The position numbers were made by a program, and so were the translations under genes. Source: Carya illinoinensis (taxonomy: Eukaryota; Streptophyta; Magnoliopsida; Fagales; Juglandaceae). From it: a stretch of DNA of 64,000 nt. Position 1 is the first letter of the stretch; every line of letters starts with the position of its first letter. Below, one piece after another: positions 34,001 through 38,825 of this stretch. A model generated the notes under the pieces. The model had not been told where the DNA came from. It ran no database searches and was given only the letters and a program-made list of their open reading frames with translations. The stretch is from positions 14,947,501 through 15,011,500 of the forward strand of contig NC_056753.1 of NCBI RefSeq assembly GCF_018687715.1, written 5' to 3'.

Positions 34001-34340
34001 TAACAACATCGTACTCCATAGACTCCCGGTTCGATTCACTACTGAACCTCCTCAATCGACTCACAGAACCTTGAACACTCAAAAACCCACCGAAGGAACC
34101 GAAATTTCGCTCCAAACGGTGAAAGAACGAATACCCATTTGGAGGCCTGGTTAGATTTGCGAAACTGGAATGGTTTATAAGAGACTCCGACGGGTTTGCA
34201 GAGATAAAAGAAGTGGATTGAGGGGAAGAAGTTGGCCTCGTTGAATTGCAAAGATGCAAGTAACTGGATGTGTAGGAGAACGAGGAGTTTGGCTTTCGTA
34301 GAGAGCTGGATTTGGAGGAGATTGAGAGAAGCCTGAGCAT
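6977..34340 (-). CDS. ETFQO: Electron transfer flavoprotein:ubiquinone oxidoreductase, mitochondrial (18 exons)
   Basis: ETF-QO passes electrons from reduced electron-transfer flavoprotein to ubiquinone at the inner mitochondrial membrane, using FAD and one 4Fe-4S cluster. In plants it supports respiration of branched-chain amino acids and phytol products in carbon starvation. Eighteen exons join without a frame error: 33890-34340, 32371-32447, 31459-31565, 30587-30668, 30401-30509, 23954-24000, 23762-23836, 22756-22872, 21271-21339, 19347-19439, 18801-18903, 15614-15738, 9868-9917, 9719-9785, 8441-8520, 7708-7836, 7557-7623, 6977-7060. The 643-residue product is close to the usual plant length. 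It has a Ser/Arg-rich transit peptide ending near RRFSSES, an FAD-binding GAGPAG, and cluster cysteines in YCPARVY and CLHCKAC. The ATG at 34338-34340 is preferred; the frame continues upstream only through a GTG. All introns are GT-AG except intron 5 (GC-AG). Confidence 0.95.
7557..7623 (-). CDS. ETFQO: ETFQO exon 17: 4Fe-4S cysteines
   Basis: This 67-nt exon encodes [18 protein letters not shown] and CLHCK, giving two of the cluster cysteines. The third of this group lies in exon 18, so the CxxCxxC motif is split by an intron. Confidence 0.94.
7708..7836 (-). CDS. ETFQO: ETFQO exon 16: first cluster cysteine
   Basis: This 129-nt exon encodes [19 protein letters not shown] through [10 protein letters not shown]. 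The Cys in YCPARVY is the distal ligand of the 4Fe-4S cluster in this family. The donor is GTAATA after TATGA. Confidence 0.94.
8441..8520 (-). CDS. ETFQO: ETFQO exon 15
   Basis: This 80-nt exon encodes [20 protein letters not shown] and VPTSLH plus two bases. The CAG acceptor and the first 19 exon bases are duplicated 366 bases upstream on the gene strand (see the tandem duplication). Confidence 0.9.
8502..9175. repeat. Diverged tandem duplication in intron 14, reaching into exon 15
   Basis: Copy 1 (8502 to about 8867) and copy 2 (about 8868-9175) share AACTTGCAACCTGCA, AATTGTTTGCAGTAAAA, CATATGCTCACAAATCAGAC and TCGAAGCCAGTTTTGG in the same order. Copy 1 has since gained a LINE 3' stub (8568-8694) and copy 2 an unrelated stretch of about 70 bases (9053-9123). 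The duplicated segment includes the acceptor and first 19 bases of exon 15. Confidence 0.75.
8568..8694 (+). mobile_element. LINE 3'-end stub
   Basis: A 127-bp piece ends in TTAATAAAATCTC...ACC and an A run. It is flanked by a 17-bp duplication with one mismatch (AATTGTTTGC-R-GTAAAA at 8551-8567 and 8695-8711). It carries the same 3' UTR pattern as the larger LINEs here (TATATTTCCTGCGTACTTGG). It is a strongly 5'-truncated insertion. Confidence 0.65.
9561..9588. repeat. A homopolymer, 28 bases
   Basis: A run of 28 A lies within intron 14. It could be the tail of an old insertion, but no element is recognised upstream of it. Confidence 0.7.
9719..9785 (-). CDS. ETFQO: ETFQO exon 14
   Basis: This 67-nt exon encodes [19 protein letters not shown] and ATK. 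The acceptor is TAGCAG; using the AG four bases earlier would break the frame and the family sequence. Confidence 0.92.
9868..9917 (-). CDS. ETFQO: ETFQO exon 13
   Basis: This 50-nt exon encodes [17 protein letters not shown], ending in phase 2. It is too short for ordinary ORF detection but matches the family and joins exon 14 in frame across an 82-base intron. Confidence 0.92.
10208..12833 (-). pseudogene. LINE reverse transcriptase and zf-RVT domain
   Basis: Reverse transcriptase motifs are read in order: [56 protein letters not shown] and the catalytic FADDTLIFC (near 11750-11780). Then follow [12 protein letters not shown] and the zf-RVT module ([17 protein letters not shown], about 10510-10590). 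Frames change at least five times, and [13 protein letters not shown] has an extra codon, so no product is expected. Confidence 0.85.
12843..13179 (-). mobile_element. 3'-truncated LINE nested in the larger LINE
   Basis: A 337-bp insertion carries the last part of a zf-RVT frame ([20 protein letters not shown]) and a 3' UTR with an A tail. The target-site duplication AACACTTCATTTTT at 12829-12842 and 13180-13193 interrupts the host LINE between residues DSLTRKNEV and LIELERVL. Confidence 0.85.
13270..15267 (-). pseudogene. LINE ORF1-like segment and endonuclease
   Basis: A short ORF1 remnant (14950-15267, motif QNKFGRK) precedes a long frame from about 14941. Its C-terminal part is an AP-type endonuclease: [11 protein letters not shown], the catalytic Glu in CLQETKL, SVYGPN and, after a shift, [16 protein letters not shown] lies in the next frame near 13480. 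At 13609-13641 runs of 18 C and 15 A (G and T on the coding strand) replace the conserved LPLxGGxFTWSN stretch and destroy the frame. The region between ORF1 and the endonuclease is acidic and low in conservation, as is usual. Confidence 0.8.
15614..15738 (-). CDS. ETFQO: ETFQO exon 12
   Basis: This 125-nt exon encodes [20 protein letters not shown] through YRARNYRP. Acceptor TACAG, donor GTATGT. Intron 12 downstream (9918-15613) carries the 5.3-kb LINE. Confidence 0.94.
16332..17769 (+). mobile_element. 5'-truncated LINE in ETFQO intron 11
   Basis: This copy runs against the host gene. It starts within RT ([14 protein letters not shown]), continues through [21 protein letters not shown] and RFWHDVWC to the zf-RVT histidine/cysteine part (DHLLLHCEV), and ends with TTCAATAAAATTTGATTC and an A run. 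The flanks are AAATACTTGAG (16321-16331) and AAATACATGAG (17770-17780), a target-site duplication with one mismatch. Several stops make it non-coding. Confidence 0.82.
17781..18800. other. Remainder of ETFQO intron 11, no element recognised
   Basis: AT-rich intron sequence without a convincing ORF, repeat or RNA gene. Confidence 0.5.
18801..18903 (-). CDS. ETFQO: ETFQO exon 11
   Basis: This 103-nt exon encodes [19 protein letters not shown] and [15 protein letters not shown] plus one base. The GG(A)xxIGCSAGF segment is part of the FAD domain. The donor is GTATCA. Confidence 0.94.
19347..19439 (-). CDS. ETFQO: ETFQO exon 10
   Basis: This 93-nt exon encodes [20 protein letters not shown] and [11 protein letters not shown]. 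It is in phase 0 with canonical sites (GTTAG acceptor, GTATGT donor). Confidence 0.93.
20495..20665. mobile_element. Possible MITE in intron 9
   Basis: The outer sequences TAGCATCCCCACACATCACACC and the inverse of GGTGTGGGATGATGTGTAGCAT face each other across about 130 AT-rich bases. This gives imperfect terminal inverted repeats of about 20 bases. No clear target-site duplication was found. Confidence 0.4.
20880..21250. mobile_element. Chimera of a copia LTR end and an antisense LINE fragment
   Basis: The left part (about 20880-21145) reads as the 3' portion of a copia LTR on the plus strand, ending in the primer-binding motif TGGTATCAGAGCC. It has a duplicated block (GTGCCTATATAATGAAAGG at about 21052 and 21080). 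Within 30 bases the sequence changes to a minus-strand LINE zf-RVT end ([18 protein letters not shown]). The string TCCAATTTGACAT occurs on both sides of the junction. Confidence 0.5.
21271..21339 (-). CDS. ETFQO: ETFQO exon 9
   Basis: This 69-nt, phase-0 exon encodes [19 protein letters not shown] and EEFQ. The acceptor is TACAG and the donor GTAGAA. Intron 9 that follows contains the copia-LTR/LINE chimera. Confidence 0.93.
22756..22872 (-). CDS. ETFQO: ETFQO exon 8
   Basis: This 117-nt exon encodes [20 protein letters not shown] and [19 protein letters not shown], a strongly conserved ETF-QO block. Both splice sites are canonical and in phase 0. Confidence 0.94.
23049..23300 (-). mobile_element. 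LINE 3'-end stub in intron 7
   Basis: On the minus strand the piece encodes the last LINE residues ([15 protein letters not shown]) and the shared 3' UTR pattern CTCCTGTGTACTTGCGCTAT, then a poly(A) tail (T run near 23049-23060). Similar but imperfect flanks (AAAGACCCTTGAA and AAAGTCCCTTTGAA) may be its target-site duplication. Confidence 0.6.
23762..23836 (-). CDS. ETFQO: ETFQO exon 7
   Basis: This 75-nt, phase-0 exon encodes [20 protein letters not shown] and LGIKE. The acceptor is GGCAG and the donor GTAAAC. Intron 6 upstream is only 117 bases. Confidence 0.93.
23954..24000 (-). CDS. ETFQO: ETFQO exon 6
   Basis: This 47-nt exon encodes [15 protein letters not shown], the conserved second FAD-site segment. 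It is separated from exon 5 by the 6.4-kb intron 5, which holds a 4.8-kb LINE. Confidence 0.93.
24981..25912 (+). pseudogene. LINE ORF1 C-terminal/linker region
   Basis: The frame is rich in Pro, Thr, Glu and Gly ([29 protein letters not shown]) and lacks a clear fold. The end segment [20 protein letters not shown] matches the equivalent [20 protein letters not shown] of the intron 12 LINE, which supports a shared single ORF leading into the endonuclease. It is broken by a frame change near 25690 and a stop near 25910. Confidence 0.6.
26077..29675 (+). pseudogene. LINE endonuclease, reverse transcriptase and zf-RVT
   Basis: The endonuclease starts [11 protein letters not shown], but the expected Glu of CLQETKL reads CLQENKL (Glu to Asn change beside the catalytic position needs care). 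It continues with [19 protein letters not shown] and [10 protein letters not shown]. The RT frame (26880-28169) is almost complete: [89 protein letters not shown] and catalytic FADDTLLFC (about 28098-28125). Zf-RVT follows ([17 protein letters not shown]). Frames break at 26490, 26708, 28169 and 28530. Confidence 0.85.
30374..30395. repeat. (GA)n microsatellite next to the intron 5 donor
   Basis: Eleven GA units on the plus strand, CT on the gene strand, begin about six bases inside intron 5. The (CT)n and GC donor together may affect splice-site strength; this is inference. Confidence 0.85.
30401..30509 (-). CDS. ETFQO: ETFQO exon 5 (GC donor)
   Basis: This 109-nt exon encodes [18 protein letters not shown] through GVELK and one further base. 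The donor reads AAAAG followed by GCATAT, so intron 5 is a GC-AG intron; no GT in the vicinity keeps the frame. A (CT)n run on the gene strand starts just after the donor. Confidence 0.92.
30587..30668 (-). CDS. ETFQO: ETFQO exon 4
   Basis: This 82-nt exon encodes [17 protein letters not shown] and [11 protein letters not shown]. The acceptor chosen is TAG before TTTAAG, because it restores the family sequence SLSQLVRW; a second AG four bases later would lose residues. Confidence 0.93.
31073..31299 (-). mobile_element. tRNA-derived SINE in ETFQO intron 3
   Basis: Read on the minus strand, the 227-bp element starts with an RNA polymerase III A box (TGGCTCAAGTGG) followed by a B box (GGTTCAAATCC) and ends in a short A-rich tail. 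It is flanked by a perfect 17-bp duplication, AAATCAAATGAAATAAT at 31056-31072 and 31300-31316. The internal promoter boxes and the long clean TSD identify a SINE. It lies in the sense of the host gene. Confidence 0.9.
31459..31565 (-). CDS. ETFQO: ETFQO exon 3
   Basis: This 107-nt exon encodes [18 protein letters not shown] and continues to EGNYVI, ending in phase 2. Acceptor GCAG and donor GTAGTT are canonical. The next intron (30669-31458) contains the SINE. Confidence 0.93.
32371..32447 (-). CDS. ETFQO: ETFQO exon 2
   Basis: This 77-nt exon encodes [19 protein letters not shown] and QWKQEE, part of the FAD domain. The acceptor is TAG and the donor is GTACCC. Together with the last base of exon 1 it gives exactly 26 codons. 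Confidence 0.93.
32905..33097 (+). repeat. SINE-like piece with a B-box motif
   Basis: AAGTTTAAGCTTTTTGAC followed by GAGTTCGAATC resembles the head of plant SINE or TRIM repeats. A second similar head (CAGCTTAACCTTTTAGGAC) lies just beyond the MITE at about 33322, so the MITE may have landed in a repeat. Ends are not defined. Confidence 0.3.
33100..33300. mobile_element. MITE in ETFQO intron 1
   Basis: Terminal inverted similarity GGTTTGGATAG...CTAACCAAACAC encloses an AT-rich core with TTGAAAAAGTTG and the repeated ATGAGATGAG motif. Related copies are at 49353, 54020, 54310, 56055 and 62943. Confidence 0.65.
33890..34340 (-). CDS. ETFQO: ETFQO exon 1: transit peptide and FAD-binding motif
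   Basis: This exon encodes 150 codons plus one base. It starts [12 protein letters not shown], a Ser/Arg-rich, acid-poor mitochondrial presequence, and reaches the dinucleotide-binding motif [14 protein letters not shown] near residue 113. The donor is GTATTT after the G that starts the next codon. Intron 1 (32448-33889) holds a MITE and a SINE-like piece. Confidence 0.95.
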
Positions 34341-34726
34341 GGTTGTGAGAAGCACTAGGAGAAATCAGTCATCGGCAATCTGTCCAGAGCTTGTTCCATC
34401 ATGCATGATCAAATGATACAAACAACGATACGAGTGCATTCGGAGAGGACCGGTTGCTTACGCTATTGAATAGGAAAATTACCGGTCTGACGGATACCTG
34501 GTGCCGTCGAATAAATAATTAAGAAAATAATAATATAATGAGATAAGGATAAGAGATATTATAGTTTCCGTAACTGCACAGATATTACGTAATTATTTTA
34601 TAATGATAAATTTAATTTAAAATTTATATAAAAAATTAATTTTAAAATAATAAATATCATTTTTTAAAAATAAATATACGATTATTTGAATACTTCACAA
34701 ATATAGGTAACATTAATTTAATTATA
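34341..34726 (-). promoter_or_regulatory. ETFQO: Remaining ETFQO 5' UTR and proximal promoter
   Basis: Only 386 bases lie between the start codon and the upstream LINE. The part nearest the gene (34341-34500) has mixed composition and probably includes the 5' UTR; the distal part (34510-34720) is very AT-rich. Several TATTAT-like strings exist, so no single TATA box can be named. Confidence 0.45.
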
Positions 34727-34768
34727 ATGGATATGGAGTTCAAAGTGCAAGTGTTTGGTAAGTACTGG

Positions 34769-35824
34769 TAGGGCTGTTCATACGGGCCGGATAAAATTCA
34801 GCCCGATCCGGAATCCGGTTTTACTAGAAAACCTGATTCCGGTTCCGGGTTTCGGTCCGGATTTATTCTGGGCCAAAATCCGGATTATGAAAACCGGACT
34901 TATCCGGTTCGAACCCGGATAAAAAATCCGGATTTCATATTCAAAATCCGGTTAACCAGATTTGTGTATATAAGGGAGTGAAAAATAAAACCTAGCTCTC
35001 GTCTCTCAGACTCTCATCCGTCTCGCCTCACTCTCATCTCCCGTGACCCCCTCTCATCTCCCGTGACCCCGTCTCCGTCTCCTTCCTCTCTCTTTCTCTC
35101 TCAACAGACGAAATCCTAGCCACACTTACACTTTGCATTTGCACACCCAGCTGGACGGGAATCTCACATCAACATACAACTAGATAGATCGGCGGATTTT
35201 GGTGAAAAACTGGGATGGGTTTTGGAGATCGACGGATTTGGTAAAAAACTGGGGTGGGTTTTGGAGATCGGCGGATTTGGTGAAAAACTGGGATGGGTTT
35301 TGGAGATCGGCTGATTTGGTGAAAAACTGGGGTGGGTTTTGGAGATCGGCGGATTTGGTGAAAAACTGGGATGGGTTTTGGATTTTGTTGTACTTTTTCA
35401 ATTGTGTTTCAATGTGGGTGGGCGGGCCGGGTGGGGCGAGTGGCCATGGGGTCAATCTGTCCCTCGGCATCTGATCGAGGGCACAAATGTTGTCGCCCAG
35501 TGTCACGGTACCGGCGGCTAGAAGCACAAATAGTGGAAGAGAGGCGGCGTCGGTGGAACCGTGGAAGAAAGAGAGAGAAGAAATATTGTCTTTTATAAAA
35601 AAAATAAAATATTGGATATATCACATTTATCAGGAAAAAAAAAAAGAAGACAAGGGTTTAATCCGAAACCTGGAATCCGGGTTTTGAAAAACCCGGATTC
35701 ATCTGGGTTCCAGCCCATTTCTGATCCGGGATAACCCAGTCTGGGTTCCGGCCCGGATTTAAAATCCGGGTTCTGGTTTGGGTCTACCCGGATTTCCGAG
35801 TCGGAACCCGGATGAGCGGTCCTA
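34769..35824. mobile_element. Non-autonomous hAT-type element
   Basis: Perfect 8-bp duplications AGTACTGG (34761-34768 and 35825-35832) flank ends that start TAGGGCTGTTCAT and finish ATGAGCGGTCCTA, imperfect inverted repeats. Both subterminal regions are packed with ATCCGG/CCGGAT motifs, as in plant hAT elements. No transposase is present. The interior holds a CT-rich stretch and a 39-bp tandem repeat. Confidence 0.85.
35187..35383. repeat. 39-bp tandem repeat, five copies
   Basis: The unit GATCGGCGGATTTGGTGAAA plus 19 further bases is repeated five times; one copy has an extra T. Because 39 is a multiple of three, frames on both strands stay open and translate as 13-residue repeats (DLVKNWDGFW; QNPSQFFTKSAD). 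It sits in the hAT element and probably is not coding. Confidence 0.85.
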
Positions 35825-35991
35825 AGTACTGGGTAATTGGCTCCAGAGATTCAGGAAGCAGTTACATCCAGGAATTTTCTCTCAAGTTGCTCTACCGTTT
35901 CTTGAGGAGAAGTTTGTGCCTTCACTATTGGGTGCTAGGTGGTTTATAGTCTCTTTATGTGCTCTATTGTCTTTATCTACGTGTTTTTAGT

Positions 35992-36160
35992 ATGGCTGAT
36001 GATTTCATTTTGCATTGGAATAAATTGAGTCATACAACTGTGGAAAAGGAGGGTGTTGTTGTTTTGGACAAGGATGTCGCAAATATTGTGTTGCAAGGTT
36101 GTTTCTGTTTAGTGGGAAAAATCATAACAGAAAGGAGAATTAGCCATGAGCTTTTAGGTT
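35992..36160 (+). pseudogene. LINE ORF1, N-terminal part
   Basis: The ATG at 35992 opens MADDFILHWNKLSHTTVEKE and reaches CFCLVGKIITERRISHELL, a DUF4283-type start usual for plant LINE ORF1. The SIRE element cuts it after codon 56. The sequence resumes at 43912, but a one-base shift is needed to continue in frame. Confidence 0.7.
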
Positions 36161-37498
36161 TGTTGAACCCAAGGTTTCAAGTTTCATGTGATTATAAATC
36201 TACACATGGATTTTGATGATAACAAATGAATTCAAAAAATAAAGAAGTTTCAAGCTCAAGTTGTTCACACAATGGAATCAAGCACATCAAAGAATCAAGC
36301 ATGAGCAAAAAGGAAATAAGTTCACATTAAAGTCATAGAGTAATGTCATAAATCTCTTAATATTTGAAATTAGGATTAATGCTCAAAATTAATATTTTAT
36401 CATAAAGCATTAAAATACATTTTCCACATGTGCATGAATATTTTTGAAAATTAAATTTGAAAATTTTGAAAGATGATTGATTGTCATCTTTTACATATGC
36501 ATGCCTTGATTAAAGGGTTGAATTTTGAAAATATTAAAGATGATTGATTGTCATCTTTCACATGTGCATGTTTTATTTGAATATTTTCAAAAGTAATTGA
36601 TGCTTTTTTAGACTTATACAAAAGGTAGATGATTTTGTTTAAAAATTTTGAAAAGTAAAGTGTGCTCATTTTGTCATATACAAAAAGTAAAAGATTAGGT
36701 TTGAAATTTTTGAAAAGTAAAGTGTGCTCCTTTTGTCATATGCCAAAAGTAAAAGATTAGATTTGAAGTTTTTGAAAAATGAATGATGTTGTCTTTGACA
36801 ATTGAAAAAGAAGAACCTTTTATTTGAATTTTTTGAAAAAGTAAATAATGTTGTCTTTGACATGTGAATCTTTCTAAATTTAAATATGAAGTCTCATATG
36901 CCTATAAATAGATCATTTGAGAGCTTCACATTTACAACACCAAGAGCATACAACATTCATTCAAAGCTTTCATTCTCTCTTCTCTAAGCATTGAGCCTTA
37001 ATTCTTGTTCATTTTGAGAGATATAGTTTGTGCTGTATTGTTCTTATTTCACTCATTGAGGAGTGTTTTCTGATAACCTACCCACTATCAGCTCTTGTAT
37101 CAGAAAAATGATGTGTATAACCCTTGTGTGTGTAGAAAGTATTCTACATGGGGAATAGTTGAATCACCACGTGTAAGGTGATTGCAAGTGTAGAGGGTGT
37201 TCTACACGGATCCTTTGTAGCGGTGTTGTTGAAAGGTGTAATAGGTTTCTATCTCCACCTGAAGGAGGTTGAATAGTGAATTTGGGAATCCTCAAGGGGT
37301 AACTTGAGGCGAGGACGTAGGCAGTGGGGCCGAACCTCGTTAACATACTGAGTTTGCTTCTCTCTTACCCTTACTCTTTATATTTATTGTTATTTCATAT
37401 TTTGTTTATATTTTATATTATATATTTGATTTATAATTGTTATTTTTTTTAATACAACTCAATTCACCACCCCTCTTGTATTAGTCATCTGGGTAACA
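36161..37498 (+). repeat. 5' LTR of the SIRE element
   Basis: The 1,338-bp LTR runs TGTTGAACCC to GGGTAACA. Its U3 part (36530-36870) is built of imperfect repeats of about 60 bases containing TTTTGAAAAGTAAAGTGTGC. A TATA box (TATAAATA) lies at 36903-36910. Confidence 0.88.
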
Positions 37499-37500
37499 AT

Positions 37501-37512
37501 TGGTATCAGAGC
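37501..37512 (+). other. Primer-binding site of the SIRE element
   Basis: TGGTATCAGAGC lies two bases after the LTR and is complementary to the 3' end of initiator tRNA-Met, the usual copia primer. Confidence 0.88.
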
Positions 37513-37557
37513 TAAGAGCTCTATTATAAGACTAAATATCTTTTGAGTTAAGATCTT

Positions 37558-38696
37558 ATGGCTAACATTTCAGCTTCATTTGGTGAAGGTCAATCTAGCA
37601 GTCGGCCTCCACTCTTTTGTAGAGATAATTACTCATTCTGGAAAGTTAGAATGAGAATATTCCTTCAGGCTCAAGGTCAAGAAATCTGGAAATGTATTGT
37701 AAATGGACCTTATATTCCAACAAAAGTGGTTGATGGAGTAAAGGTCAAAAAGGAGAAGAAGAAGGAAAGCCAAAGAAGAGCTTGGCACTTAAAGTTGTTC
37801 CTCATGAAAGTGAAAGTGATGAAGATGAGGAAAATGAAGACAAAGATGAAGAAGTTGTGATGATAACAAGAAGAATTCAGAGGTTCTTAAAAAAAAATAA
37901 AATTCCTCCGATGAAATCCTTCAAAAAGTTTTCCAAGAAAGATTCAGGTAAAAATGACACTTTAATTTATTATAAATGTAATAAGCCTGGTCATATCAAG
38001 TCAGATTGTCTTCTACTAAAGAAAGATCGAAACAAGGGCAAGAAAGCAATGAAAGCTACATGTGATAATGATTCAAGTAGCTCAGATAGTGAAGCAAGCA
38101 ATGGAGAATCAGCAAATCTTTGTCTTATGGCTAAAGATGACATTGAGGTAACAAATCTTGATAATATTGAAAATTCTTCATATGAAAAATTGCAAAATGT
38201 TTTAAAAGAGATTTATGAGGAATTTGAAAAATTGGGTATCAAATATACTGCTTTGAAAAAGAAAAATTTTTCTTTAACAAATGAAATTGATATTTTAAGA
38301 AAAGAAAATATCATTTTGAAAGATAAAAATCTTGAATTGGATAAGAAGAAAACCGATTTAGAAAATATTGTTGAAAACTTTACGAATGGAAAAAGAAATT
38401 TTGAAAAACTTCTTGGTAGTCAAAGATGTGTTTTTGACAGGGTAGGCTTGGGATATATGCCAAAACAAAAATACAAACCTTATAAAAAATTCTTTGATAA
38501 TTCTTCTATATCAAAGACCAATAATCAAAATTCTTTTCATAAAAATAATTTTGTCAAAAAAAGATATTATTATAATCATTCAAGTTCTTCATATATGTCA
38601 CATGCTATTTGCAATTTCTGTAATAGAAATGGTCATAATTATCATACTTGTCCTATTAGAAGAAATCATACAATGACTGTTAGGGCATATGGGTAG
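37558..38696 (+). pseudogene. SIRE gag, with an internal deletion
   Basis: The frame opens MANISASFGEGQSSSRPP and has the gag motif NYSFWKVRMRIFLQ. At about 37740-37780 it jumps to a Lys/Glu-rich segment in another frame, so most of the central gag domain has been lost. The second frame (37782-38696) has a zinc knuckle whose first Cys is Tyr (YYKCNKPGHIKSDC). A long Lys/Glu/Asn-rich coiled-coil stretch follows, then a second intact knuckle-like group (CNFCNRNGHNYHTC). Gag would not assemble in this form. Confidence 0.75.
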
Positions 38697-38825
38697 CTAA
38701 AAATCTTGTTTCTTCTAATACTAATAAATAAAGGACCCAAAGAACTTGGGTACCAAGAAAAATCATTTTAATTGTTTTTATAGGTATGCATGAAGTCATC
38801 CACAAGTAAAAACAAGTGATTTTTA

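Noticed and set aside
33874..34074. Plus-strand ORF over ETFQO exon 1
   Set aside because: The opposite strand is the conserved ETFQO N terminus with the FAD motif.
34338..34355. A start for ETFQO six codons further upstream
   Set aside because: The upstream codon is GTG, not ATG; the ATG at 34338-34340 is the first in-frame one.
35187..35383. A CRISPR-like array
   Set aside because: The copies are directly adjacent without unique spacers and lie in a plant hAT element.
36666..36863. Minus-strand ORFs in the SIRE LTRs (Phe/Ser/Lys-rich repeats)
   Set aside because: They are translations of the U3 tandem repeat, present in both LTRs and without any domain.
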